62,532 nt of DNA from Streptomyces sp. Lineage in GTDB: Bacteria > Actinomycetota > Actinomycetes > Streptomycetales > Streptomycetaceae. The translations under genes were made by a program, and so were the position numbers. A model generated the notes under the pieces. That model saw only the letters and a list, made by a program, of their open reading frames with translations. It was not told the origin of the DNA and made no database searches. Positions 24,413 to 32,811 of this stretch are shown one piece after another. Location of the stretch: the NCBI RefSeq assembly GCF_019510245.1, contig NZ_JAEKKT010000145.1, forward strand, positions 1 through 62,532, read 5' to 3'. The stretch's first letter is position 1. Each line of letters starts with the position of its first letter.

Positions 24413-24897
24413 GACGACGAGCGTCCCACAGCGGCCTCGATGGCGCGCACGTCGTCCCGGGGGAGCTCCGGGCGCGGATGCGGCTTGGCGTTCTGCAGCA
24501 CGCCCGCCGTCTCCTTCATGGACGCGGCCACCTTCTGCGGGCCCTGGCTCTTCTTGGCCTTCTTCGCGAAGACCACGCCGACCAGCGCGAGGGCGACGGC
24601 CACCAGGACGTTCGCCGCGAAGGAGAGCAGGAAGCAGATCGCGAGATTCCAGTGGCTCCAGGTCCGAATGCCGTACGCCAGGGCGAAGTTGAGCATCGGC
24701 AGGGAGAACAGCAGCAGCACCCCGGCCGCCGAGAACGCGCCGCCGCTCGTCGCACCCCGCTTGACGTCCTGCTTCAGCTGGGCCTTGGCCAGCGCGATCT
24801 CGTCGTGCACCAGCGCCGACATCTCGGCCGTGGCCGAGGCGAACAGCTGGCCGATGCTGCGTTCGGCACCGACCGGGCTGCCGTCGGGTGCGCTCAT
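24409..24897 (-). CDS. Actinobacterial holin-X family membrane protein
   Basis: A 162-residue protein. An N-terminal amphipathic part (SIGQLFASATAEMSALVHDE) and two membrane segments (AAGVLLLFSLPMLNFALAY and LAICFLLSFAANVLVAVALA) match the phage-holin-X (DUF1469-like) family. The tail is Lys-rich (VFAKKAKKSQGPQ). No phage genes surround it; in actinobacteria this family is a common chromosomal membrane protein of unknown role. The ATG at 24897 has AGGGAG 9 bases upstream. Confidence 0.82.
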   Translation of the reverse strand: MSAPDGSPVGAERSIGQLFASATAEMSALVHDEIALAKAQLKQDVKRGATSGGAFSAAGVLLLFSLPMLNFALAYGIRTWSHWNLAICFLLSFAANVLVAVALALVGVVFAKKAKKSQGPQKVAASMKETAGVLQNAKPHPRPELPRDDVRAIEAAVGRSSS

Positions 24898-25059
24898 CGC
24901 GGTCTCCCTCTGCGTCTTCGTCGTCGTCTGCACGGTCCCTCGGTACCGGCCTGTTTGAGCCGGTCCTTTTGTACCGTCTCGTCAGATCATGCCGGACGGT
25001 CGCCCTGCGCGCCTGCCCCGCCCGGCACTTCGGCAAGCGCGTCCCCTTCCGCCGGCCCT

Positions 25060-26439
25060 CTAGGACGCGGTTTTCTCCGCCGCGATCCTGCGGTGTTCGG
25101 CGGCCTTGCGTTCATAGATCTCCGCCATCCGCAGGTGGTACGCCGGGTCGTCCTGCTCGTAGACGTCCGGGATGCCGTCGAGGTCGTCGTCCCGCTCCTC
25201 GGCCTCGACGAGCCTGCGGTAGCGGGTGTTGCGTATCTTCAGCAGCACCGTGGAGCACAGGGCCGCGATGAGCGAGCCGCAAAGGACGGAGGCCTTGACC
25301 TCGTCGGTGAGCACGGCGTCGCCGGCGAAGGCGAGTTCGCCCATGAGCAGCGAGACCGTGAAGCCGATGCCGGCCAGCGAGGCCACCGCGAAGACGTCCG
25401 CCCATTCGAGGTCCTCGCTGAGCGAGGCCCGGGTGAAACGGGCGGTCAGCCAGGTCCCGCCGAATATCCCGGCCGCCTTCCCGACGACCAGGCCGAGGAC
25501 GACCCCGAGCGTCTCCGGCTTGGTGAAGACGTCGCCGAGCGCCCCTCCGGACACCTTCACACCGGCGCTGAAGAGCGCGAACAGGGGCACGGCCAGTCCC
25601 GCCGACAACGGCCGCACCAGATGCTCGACGTGCTCACCGGGGGAGTGCTGCTCACCCTCGCGGGTGGTGCAGCGCAGCATCAGGCCCATGGCGACACCGG
25701 CGATGGTCGCGTGCACGCCGCTGTTGTACATCAGCGCCCAGATCACGACCGCGAGCGGGACGTACACGTACCAGCCGCGCACGCCCCTGCGCAGCAGCAG
25801 CCAGAAGACGGCGAGGCCGAGGACCGCGCCGCCGAGCGCGGCGAAGTCGATCCGCTCGGTGAAGAAGACCGCGATGATCAGGATGGCGAACAGGTCGTCG
25901 ACAACCGCCAGGGTGAGCAGGAAGGCGCGCAGGGCGCCCGGCAGCGAGGTGCCGATCACCGCCAGCACGGCCAGTGCGAAGGCGATGTCGGTGGCCGTGG
26001 GCACCGCCCAGCCCTGCATGGAGCCGCCACCGGTGAGGTTGGTGAGGGCGTAGACGAGCGCCGGCACGGCCATCCCGCACAGCGCGGCGACCACCGGGAG
26101 GACGGCCGCCTTCGGGTCCCTCAGGTCGCCCGCCACCAGCTCCCGCTTGAGTTCGATGCCGGCGACGAAGAAGAAGACGGCCAGCAGGCCGTCGGCGGCC
26201 CAGTGGGCGACGGAGAGGTTCAGGCCGAGGGGCCCGGGGCCGAAGTGGAAGTCGGCGACGCTCTCGTAGCCGTGACGGAGCGCGGGTATGTTCGCCCAGA
26301 CCAGCGCGGCCGTCGCGGCGGCGAGCAACAGCACACCGCCGACGGTCTCGGTCCGCAGAGCGTCCGCCACGACGGTCCGCTCGGGCAGCGAGAGCCGCCC
26401 GAGGACCTTCCGGACGGGGGCGGTGCGGGGCGCGGACAC
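25060..26439 (-). CDS. nhaA: Na+/H+ antiporter NhaA
   Basis: A 459-residue antiporter with about twelve membrane segments. The transport aspartates are in LAVVDDLFAI (the conserved Asp pair) and TATDIAFALAVL; the ELKRELVAGDL loop is also diagnostic. It exchanges sodium for protons at the membrane and helps pH and salt balance. The GTG at 26439 has GGAGG six bases upstream. The C-terminus is longer than in E. coli NhaA and ends in a charged helix (YHLRMAEIYERKAAEHRR). It is the first gene of a group with the holin-X and hydrolase genes (162-base gap). Confidence 0.95.
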   Translation of the reverse strand: MSAPRTAPVRKVLGRLSLPERTVVADALRTETVGGVLLLAAATAALVWANIPALRHGYESVADFHFGPGPLGLNLSVAHWAADGLLAVFFFVAGIELKRELVAGDLRDPKAAVLPVVAALCGMAVPALVYALTNLTGGGSMQGWAVPTATDIAFALAVLAVIGTSLPGALRAFLLTLAVVDDLFAILIIAVFFTERIDFAALGGAVLGLAVFWLLLRRGVRGWYVYVPLAVVIWALMYNSGVHATIAGVAMGLMLRCTTREGEQHSPGEHVEHLVRPLSAGLAVPLFALFSAGVKVSGGALGDVFTKPETLGVVLGLVVGKAAGIFGGTWLTARFTRASLSEDLEWADVFAVASLAGIGFTVSLLMGELAFAGDAVLTDEVKASVLCGSLIAALCSTVLLKIRNTRYRRLVEAEERDDDLDGIPDVYEQDDPAYHLRMAEIYERKAAEHRRIAAEKTAS

Positions 26440-26520
26440 GGGGAACCTCCGGTCGGTGGGCAGGACAGGGCTACTTGCCGACCAGACTTCCCGGCACACC
26501 TTTGGCTCAACGCTGCTTTG

Positions 26521-26535
26521 CTTAGTTTACCTAAG
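26521..26535. promoter_or_regulatory. Inverted repeat in front of nhaA
   Basis: CTTAG-TTTAC-CTAAG, 5-bp arms, lies about 85 bases upstream of the nhaA start in an A/T-rich patch of an otherwise GC-rich gap. It could be an operator or part of the promoter. The right half resembles an iron box (ACCTAA) but the left half does not. Confidence 0.3.
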
Positions 26536-26579
26536 GTGTGGCGGGAGTTTCCAGGTGAGTTTCACGGTAGGTGCAAAAA

Positions 26580-26610
26580 GGGCGCCCGGCGCGTTTCGCG
26601 CCGGGCGCCC
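26580..26610 (-). terminator. Rho-independent terminator of acs
   Basis: A 14-bp stem, GGGCGCCCGGCGCG (26580-26593) and its complement (26597-26610), loop TTT. On the minus strand it is followed directly by CTTTTTGC, a true U tract. Confidence 0.88.
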
Positions 26611-26633
26611 TCGCAGGGCCGTGCCGGTCGGGG

Positions 26634-28592
26634 TCAGTCCTCGCTGGGCGCCGCGGGCAGCTTCGCCTGGATGAGGTCCATGACCGTCGAGTCGGTCAGG
26701 GTCGTGACGTCGCCGAGCTGCCGGTTCTCCGCGACGTCGCGCAGCAGCCGGCGCATGATCTTGCCGGAGCGGGTCTTCGGCAGCTCCGCCACCGGCAGGA
26801 CCCGCTTGGGCTTGGCGATCGGGCCGAGCGTCGCACCGACGTGGTTGCGCAGGTCGGCGACGAGGTTCTCGTCCTCGGCGTTCGCCGTGCCGCGCAGGAT
26901 CACGAAGGCGACGATCGCCTGCCCGGTCGTCTCGTCCGCCGCGCCGACCACGGCCGCCTCGGCGACCGACGGGTGGGAGACCAGCGCCGACTCCACCTCG
27001 GTCGTCGAGATGTTGTGCCCGGAGACGAGCATGACGTCGTCCACCCGGCCGAGCAGCCAGATGTCGCCGTCGTCGTCCTTCTTCGCACCGTCACCGGCGA
27101 AGTACTTGCCCTCGAACCGCGACCAGTACGTGTCCAGGAACCGCTGGTCGTCGCCCCAGATCGTGCGCAGCATCGACGGCCACGGCTCGGTCAGCACCAG
27201 GTAGCCGCCACCGCCGTTCGGCACCTCGTTCGCCTCGTCGTCGACGACCGTCGCCGAGATGCCGGGCAGCGGGGTCTGCGCGGAGCCGGGCTTGGTCGCG
27301 GTGACGCCCGGCAGCGGCGAGATCATCATCGCGCCGGTCTCGGTCTGCCACCAGGTGTCCACGATCGGCGTCCGGTCGGCACCGATGTGCTTGCGGTACC
27401 AGATCCACGCCTCGGGGTTGATCGGCTCACCGACCGAGCCGAGCACCCGCAGGCTGCTCAGGTCGAACTTCGCGGGGATGTCGTCGCCCCACTTCATGAA
27501 CGTGCGGATCGCGGTGGGTGCCGTGTACAGGATCGTCACCCCGTACTTCTGCACGATCTCCCAGAACCGTCCCTGGTGCGGGGTGTCCGGGGTGCCCTCG
27601 TACATCACCTGGGTCGCGCCGTTGGCCAGCGGCCCGTACACGATGTACGAGTGGCCGGTCACCCAGCCGACGTCGGCCGTGCACCAGTAGACGTCCGTCT
27701 CCGGCTTGAGGTCGAACACCGCCCAGTGCGTGTACGACGCCTGGGTGAGGTAGCCGCCCGAGGTGTGCAGGATGCCCTTCGGCTTACCCGTCGTACCGGA
27801 CGTGTAGAGGATGAAGAGCGGGTGCTCGGCGTCGAAGGCCTCCGGCGTGTGCTCGGCGGACTGCCGCTCGACGATCTCGTCCCACCAGATGTCCCGCGAG
27901 GCGTCCCAGGCCACTTCCTGGCCGGTGCGGCGCACGACCAGCACGTGCTCGACGTTGCCCGCCTTGCCGACCGCCTCGTCCACGGCCGGCTTGAGCGCGG
28001 ACGGCTTGCCGCGCCGGTAGCCGCCGTCGGAGGTGATGACGACCCTGGCGTCCGCGTCCTGGATACGGGTGGCCAGCGCGTCCGCCGAGAAGCCGCCGAA
28101 GACCACGGAGTGCGCGGCGCCGATCCGGGCGCAGGCGAGCATCGCGATCGCCGTCTCCGGGATCATCGGCATGTAGACCGCGACCCGGTCGCCCTTCTGA
28201 ACCCCGAGCTCCAGCAGGGCGTTGGCCGCCTTGGAGACCTCGTCCTTCAGCTCGGCGTAGGTGATCGCGCGGCTGTCGCCGGGCTCACCCTCGAAGTGGA
28301 TGGCGACCCGGTCGCCGTGCCCGGCCTCCACGTGCCGGTCCACGCAGTTGTACGCGACGTTGAGCTCGCCGTCCTTGAACCACTTGGCGAACGGCGGGTT
28401 CGACCAGTCCAGCGTCTCCGTCGGCTCCTTGGCCCAGGTCAGCCGACGGGCCTGCTCGGCCCAGAAGCCGAGCCTGTCAGCCTTGGCCTGTTCGTACGCC
28501 TCGGCCGTGACGTTGGCGTTCTCGGCCAGGTCAGCGGGCGGCGCGAAGCGTCGCTCCTCCCTCAAGAGGTTGGCCAGGCTTTCGTTGCTCAC
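26634..28592 (-). CDS. acs: Acetyl-CoA synthetase
   Basis: A 652-residue AMP-forming acetate-CoA ligase. Motifs: YTSGTTGKPKGI (ATP loop), DTWWQTETGAMM, YFAGDGAKKDDDGDIWLLGRVDD (hinge and core), and PKTRSGKIMRRLLRD, whose Lys is the site of regulatory acetylation. It activates acetate for central metabolism and secondary-metabolite precursors. The GTG at 28592 (VSNESLANLLREE) has GGGAG six bases upstream. A DasR-like site lies about 90 bases upstream. Confidence 0.97.
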   Translation of the reverse strand: MSNESLANLLREERRFAPPADLAENANVTAEAYEQAKADRLGFWAEQARRLTWAKEPTETLDWSNPPFAKWFKDGELNVAYNCVDRHVEAGHGDRVAIHFEGEPGDSRAITYAELKDEVSKAANALLELGVQKGDRVAVYMPMIPETAIAMLACARIGAAHSVVFGGFSADALATRIQDADARVVITSDGGYRRGKPSALKPAVDEAVGKAGNVEHVLVVRRTGQEVAWDASRDIWWDEIVERQSAEHTPEAFDAEHPLFILYTSGTTGKPKGILHTSGGYLTQASYTHWAVFDLKPETDVYWCTADVGWVTGHSYIVYGPLANGATQVMYEGTPDTPHQGRFWEIVQKYGVTILYTAPTAIRTFMKWGDDIPAKFDLSSLRVLGSVGEPINPEAWIWYRKHIGADRTPIVDTWWQTETGAMMISPLPGVTATKPGSAQTPLPGISATVVDDEANEVPNGGGGYLVLTEPWPSMLRTIWGDDQRFLDTYWSRFEGKYFAGDGAKKDDDGDIWLLGRVDDVMLVSGHNISTTEVESALVSHPSVAEAAVVGAADETTGQAIVAFVILRGTANAEDENLVADLRNHVGATLGPIAKPKRVLPVAELPKTRSGKIMRRLLRDVAENRQLGDVTTLTDSTVMDLIQAKLPAAPSED

Positions 28593-28677
28593 GACATCTC
28601 CCTTTCGAAGGGTGTCCGTTGTGTCCCAGGCCACAGCTCATCAGACCTGGGGCCTCGGTGACAAGGGCCGCCGAATA

Positions 28678-28693
28678 ATTGGTTTAGACCTAT
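28678..28693. promoter_or_regulatory. Candidate DasR (dre) site in front of acs
   Basis: ATTGGTTTAGACCTAT agrees at 12 of 16 positions with the dre consensus ACTGGTCTAGACCACT, and the inner GGT-x-TAGACC is intact. It lies 86-101 bases before the acs start codon. Confidence 0.4.
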
Positions 28694-28789
28694 CAGGGTG
28701 CGGCGAGGCGGGGTGCGGCGGGGGTGCCGCGGTCGGGCACGCCGAGCCTGCCAGTCCCCGGCGCACCGTGACATGCCGGACCCGCCGGT

Positions 28790-28814
28790 GCCTGCCCGTG
28801 CGGCGTCGGCAGGC
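28790..28814 (-). terminator. Possible terminator of the SulP-carbonic anhydrase gene
   Basis: GCCTGCC (28790-28796) and GGCAGGC (28808-28814) form a 7-bp stem with an 11-base loop, 17 bases past the stop. There is no U tract. Confidence 0.4.
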
Positions 28815-28830
28815 CCGGCCGTCCTCCCGC

Positions 28831-31242
28831 TCACGCCGGGCTCGGCAGCTCCTCCGTACCGGGTACCCCCTGGAACACCCCTGCCTCTCCGTCCGCACCG
28901 CCTTCGCTCAGCAGGTACGCCTGCGCCTCGCCGACGTGGAAGTACATCCCGTGCAGCTCCAGCGCGCCCGCCGCCAGCGCCCGGGCCACCGAGTCGTGCG
29001 CCCGCAGGTGCTCCAACTGTTGGACCACGTTGGTCAGACACAGCCGCTCCACCGTGTCCGCCGCCGGCCGCCCGGCCAGCCGGGTCCCCGCCCCGCCCTC
29101 GTCGGCCACCCTCGCCAGGCTCGGCAGCCCGTGCCGCAGCCACCGCCCGAGCGGGGTCGCCGTACCCCCGTTCCCGGAGCCGAGCAGCGCCTGCATCGCC
29201 CCGCATCCGGAGTGTCCGCACACCGTGATGGACCGCACCTTCAGCACGTCCACCGCGTACTCGATCGCGGCCGCCACCGAGTCGTCGCCGTTCTCCTCAC
29301 CCGGAAGAGGGACCAGGTTGCCTACGTTGCGGACGACGAACAGGTCACCCGGACCACTGGAGGTGATCATCGAGGTGACGAGCCGGGAGTCGGCGCAGGT
29401 CAGGAAGAGCTGCGACGGCCGCTGCCCCTCGCGCGCCAGCCGGGCCAGCTCCTCCCGCACCAGGGGCGCGGTGTCGCGCTGGAACGCGCTGATCCCGCGG
29501 GCGAGTTCGTGACCCGCGCCGGCCGGTCTCCCGGGCCGGCGCCTGGGACCGCCGCGGTGGCCCACATGCGGCCCGGGGCGGCGGCTGTGCTCCGGTGCGT
29601 GGCTGTGCTCCGGTGCGTGGCTGTGCTCCGGTGCGTGGCCGTGCTCCGGTGCGTGGCCGTACTCCGGCGAGCGGACGCCCGCGCGGCAGCCGGTCAGTTC
29701 GGCGGAGCCGCCCTGGGCGGTGAGGGCCCGGCGCCAGTCCTGCAGTGACTCGTACGCCGCGTGGTCCATGAATGAGCCGTGCAGCTCCACGACGGCGCGG
29801 GCGCCTCGGGGTACGAGATGCAGGACCCTGCTGAGCCGGGGCACCGCGAGGAACGTCAGCTGCCCTCTTACGTGTACGTGATGGACTCCTCCCTTCTCTT
29901 CGTGGGTGATGTGGGTGCGGGCGAGGCGGTGCAGGGCGAGGGCGACGGCCACGCAGACCCCGAGGACCACGCCCTCCAGGACACCGAGGAGAACCACCCC
30001 GAGGGTGGTGACCACGTAGACCAGCACTTCGCGGTGGCGGGTCACCGTGCGGATGTGGTGCAGGGACACCATCTGGATGCCGACGGCCATCACCAGGGCG
30101 GCGAGCGAGGCGAGCGGGATGAGATCCAGGACCGGGACCATCAGCAGCGCGGCGACTACTACGAAAACGCCGTGCAGCATCGTGGAGTTCCGGCTCACGG
30201 CACCGCATTTCACGTTCGCCGAACTGCGCACCGCCACGCCCGCGACCGGCAGCCCGCCGAGCGCGCCCGACACGACGTTGGCCGCGCCCTGACCGAGCAG
30301 CTCCCGGTCCAGGTCGGAGCGGCCGAGCCGGGACTGGGGCCCGGTGCGGCCTGCCACCAGCTTGTCCACGGCGACCGCGCCCAGCAGCGACTGCACGCTG
30401 CACACCAGCGTGGTGGTGAGCACGGCGGCGACGATGCCCAGCACCGGTCCTTCGGGCAGCCCCGCCAGGGCATGGCTGCTCCAGGACGGCAGGTCGACCC
30501 GGGGCAGGGCGAGCCCGGTGAGCGAGGCGGTCGCGGTGGCACCGGCGACGGCGACCAGGGCGGCCGGGACCGTGCCCAGCAGACGGCCCGCTCTGCCCGG
30601 GATCCGGGGCCAGCCCAGCAGCAGGGCCAGGGTCAGGGCGCTCATCGCCACGGCGGCCGGGTGCAGGTTCGCCAACTGGGCGGGCAGCGCCAAAACATTG
30701 GCGAGGACCGAGCTCTCCGGGGTGCCGCCGAGGACGATGTGCAGCTGGGCGACGGCGATGGTGACGCCGATGCCGGCGAGCATGCCGTGCACCACCGCCG
30801 GGCTGACGGCGAGCGCGGTGCGGGCCACGCGCAGGCAGCTCAGGCCCAGTTGGGCCAGTCCGGCGAGGACGGTGATGCCGCAGGTGGCCCGCCAGCCGTA
30901 CCGGTGGATCAGGTCGGCGGTGACCACGGTGAGTCCGGCCGCGGGGCCGCTGACCTGGAGCGGGCAGCCGCCGAGCCGTCCGGCGACCAGTCCGCCGACG
31001 GCCGCCGCCACCAGGCCGGCCTGGAGCGGGGCGCCGGTGGCGAGGGCGATGCCGAGGGAGAGCGGGAGGGCGATCAGGAACACCGCGACGGACGCGGACA
31101 GGTCGGCGCCCGCGAGGGGCGGGCGGCGACGCAGGGGCGTGAAAGGGGGGTCCGGGCGGTCAGCACCCATGATGCCGGGGGGAGTTGCGGTTCGGGCGAG
31201 GCCGAGGCTCTCGGGGTGGGTGGGTACGCAGGCTGATGACAT
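28831..31242 (-). CDS. SulP-type anion transporter fused to beta-carbonic anhydrase
   Basis: An 803-residue fusion. Residues about 45-480 are a SulP transporter with roughly ten to twelve membrane segments (SVAVFLIALPLSLGIALATG, SGPAAGLTVVTADLI, LLGQGAANVVSGALGGLPV). A STAS-like segment follows (RGQLTFLAVPRLSRVLHLVP...AVVELHGSFMDHAAYESL). Next is a His-rich linker of five APEH-x-H type repeats. The last 200 residues are a beta-carbonic anhydrase with zinc ligands in LTCADSRLV and CGHSGCGAM. Such fusions are known in actinobacteria and are thought to move bicarbonate and interconvert it with CO2. The ATG at 31242 has GGAGGAG ten bases upstream. Confidence 0.93.
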   Translation of the reverse strand: MSSACVPTHPESLGLARTATPPGIMGADRPDPPFTPLRRRPPLAGADLSASVAVFLIALPLSLGIALATGAPLQAGLVAAAVGGLVAGRLGGCPLQVSGPAAGLTVVTADLIHRYGWRATCGITVLAGLAQLGLSCLRVARTALAVSPAVVHGMLAGIGVTIAVAQLHIVLGGTPESSVLANVLALPAQLANLHPAAVAMSALTLALLLGWPRIPGRAGRLLGTVPAALVAVAGATATASLTGLALPRVDLPSWSSHALAGLPEGPVLGIVAAVLTTTLVCSVQSLLGAVAVDKLVAGRTGPQSRLGRSDLDRELLGQGAANVVSGALGGLPVAGVAVRSSANVKCGAVSRNSTMLHGVFVVVAALLMVPVLDLIPLASLAALVMAVGIQMVSLHHIRTVTRHREVLVYVVTTLGVVLLGVLEGVVLGVCVAVALALHRLARTHITHEEKGGVHHVHVRGQLTFLAVPRLSRVLHLVPRGARAVVELHGSFMDHAAYESLQDWRRALTAQGGSAELTGCRAGVRSPEYGHAPEHGHAPEHSHAPEHSHAPEHSRRPGPHVGHRGGPRRRPGRPAGAGHELARGISAFQRDTAPLVREELARLAREGQRPSQLFLTCADSRLVTSMITSSGPGDLFVVRNVGNLVPLPGEENGDDSVAAAIEYAVDVLKVRSITVCGHSGCGAMQALLGSGNGGTATPLGRWLRHGLPSLARVADEGGAGTRLAGRPAADTVERLCLTNVVQQLEHLRAHDSVARALAAGALELHGMYFHVGEAQAYLLSEGGADGEAGVFQGVPGTEELPSPA
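29587..29667. repeat. 18-bp coding tandem repeat (His-rich linker)
   Basis: GTGCTCCGGTGCGTGGCT is repeated 4.5 times with one or two changes (29587, 29605, 29623, 29641, then half a unit). On the minus strand each unit encodes APEHSH or APEHGH. Confidence 0.9.
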
Positions 31243-31523
31243 GTTTCCCGTCTCCTCCGGGGCAGCGCGGTCGCGGATCTGGGCGGGATGAATCAACGTT
31301 CAGTAAACGAATCGTAATGGATGGTAAAGATCAGGCATGGATTTATTGCGCAAATGGGGCACCTCTTCACCTCCATGGGTGAAGTGAGCAGTTCATCGGC
31401 TTGTCGTATTAATCCCTCTCTCGGTCCTATGCGATCTTGGTCGCGCTGTCGGCAGATACCCGGCACATCGCCATGAAACGCCGTCATCGGCGTTAGCCGA
31501 GAGAAGGAAGAAGGTGAGCGGAA
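31243..31523. promoter_or_regulatory. Divergent intergenic region with inverted repeat
   Basis: This A/T-richer 280-base gap separates the transporter fusion from the lipoprotein gene. CTTCACC (31365-31371) and GGTGAAG (31378-31384) form a 7-bp inverted repeat with a 6-base spacer, a likely operator or hairpin. The A/T-rich part at 31290-31350 (GTTCAGTAAACGAATCGTAATGG) probably holds promoters, which I cannot place exactly. Confidence 0.45.
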
Positions 31524-32786
31524 TTGGCCGCCACCCAGAGGATTGCGGTCGGTGCCGTGGCCGCCGCGGCCTGTGCCGCGTCGGTCGCCGGTTGCGCGAC
31601 CGGTACGCATTCCGAGCAAGGGGCGTCCGGACCGAAGAAGGGAGCGCCGGCGCCCCAGAGCGTGGTCCGTCTGATCGGCGACGGGTCCACCGCGTACACC
31701 GGGGCCCAGCCGCATCTGCCCCGGCCCGAGCGGCTCAAGCCCGGTGAGAAGCCTCCGCAGTTCGTGGTGTTCTCCTGGGACGGCTCCGGCGAGGACAGCC
31801 AGAAGCTGTTCTCGCACTTCCGCAAGGTTGCCAAGGAGAACCACGCGAACATGACGTTCTTCCTCAGCGGCGTCTACATGCTGCCCGAGGAGAAGCGTGA
31901 CCTCTACCGGCCCCCGCAGCACTCGCCCGGCAGCTCCGAGATCGGCTTCAACGACGAGCAGGGCATCGCCGACACCGTCAAGCAGCTACGGCTGGCCTGG
32001 CTGGAGGGCAACGAGATCGGCACCCACTTCAACGGGCACTTCTGCGGCACCGACGGCGGGGTCGGCGAGTGGTCGGTGGCCGAGTGGAAGAGCGAGATCG
32101 CGCAGGCCAAGCAGTTCGTGAAGACCTGGAAGACCAACACCGGGATGAAGGACGCCGCACCACTGCCCTTCGACTACGACAAGGAGCTCATCGGCGCCCG
32201 CACCCCCTGCCTGGAGGGCCAGAAGAACTTCGTGAAGGCGGCGAGCCAGCTGGGTTTCCGCTACGACACCAGCGGTGTCAACGACCAGGTCTGGCCCAAG
32301 AAGAGGGAAGGGGTGTGGGATCTGTCGATGCAGCTCGTCCCCTTCCCCGGCCACTCCTACGAACAGCTGACCATGGACTACAACTTCATGGTCAACCAGT
32401 CCGGCACGTCCACCCAGGGTGACCCCGACAAGTACGACTACTGGGGCGACCAGATGCGCGACGGACTGCTCCAGGGCTTCAACCGCGCCTACAACGGCAA
32501 CCGCGCACCGCTCGTCATCGGCAACCACTTCGAGTCCTGGAACGGCGGCACCTACATGCGGGCCATCGACGACGTCGTCCAGAACGTCTGCAACAAGCCC
32601 GACGTGCGCTGTGTCTCCTTCCATCAGCTGGCCGACTGGCTGGACGCCCAGGACCCGCAGGTCCTGGCGAGGCTGCGCACCCTGAACGTGGGCGAGGCCC
32701 CCCGGCAGGGCTGGGAGTCATTCCTGTCCGGGCGTCCCGCCCCGGCACCGAAGGGGGTGCCCGGGGCGCCGGCCGTCAAGCAGTAG
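31524..32786 (+). CDS. Secreted lipoprotein, polysaccharide-deacetylase-like
   Basis: A 420-residue protein. A signal peptide (IAVGAVAAAACAASVAGC) ends in a lipobox VAGC. The body begins with PPQFVVFSWDGSGEDSQ, which fits the first Asp motif of NodB-type deacetylases, then NEIGTHFNGHFCG, which fits the metal-binding H-x3-H motif. LVIGNHFESWNGGTYMRAID and CVSFHQLADWLD follow. It probably acts on a glycan outside the cell. The TTG at 31524 is the only in-frame start before the signal peptide (a TGA stands at 31515); AAGG lies about 9 bases upstream. An in-frame GTG a few codons later would give a very short signal peptide. Confidence 0.8.
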   Translation: MAATQRIAVGAVAAAACAASVAGCATGTHSEQGASGPKKGAPAPQSVVRLIGDGSTAYTGAQPHLPRPERLKPGEKPPQFVVFSWDGSGEDSQKLFSHFRKVAKENHANMTFFLSGVYMLPEEKRDLYRPPQHSPGSSEIGFNDEQGIADTVKQLRLAWLEGNEIGTHFNGHFCGTDGGVGEWSVAEWKSEIAQAKQFVKTWKTNTGMKDAAPLPFDYDKELIGARTPCLEGQKNFVKAASQLGFRYDTSGVNDQVWPKKREGVWDLSMQLVPFPGHSYEQLTMDYNFMVNQSGTSTQGDPDKYDYWGDQMRDGLLQGFNRAYNGNRAPLVIGNHFESWNGGTYMRAIDDVVQNVCNKPDVRCVSFHQLADWLDAQDPQVLARLRTLNVGEAPRQGWESFLSGRPAPAPKGVPGAPAVKQ

Positions 32787-32811
32787 GCGCGGGACAGGGG
32801 CCGGCCGCCCG

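Noticed and set aside
24409..24897. Prophage remnant suggested by the holin-type protein
   Set aside because: No other phage gene is near; the holin-X family is common in actinobacterial chromosomes.
26515..26535. Iron box (DmdR/IdeR site) before nhaA
   Set aside because: Only the right half fits; about 11 of 19 positions match the consensus.
29587..29667. Possible CRISPR-like array
   Set aside because: The units are contiguous with no spacers and are in frame within the transporter fusion.
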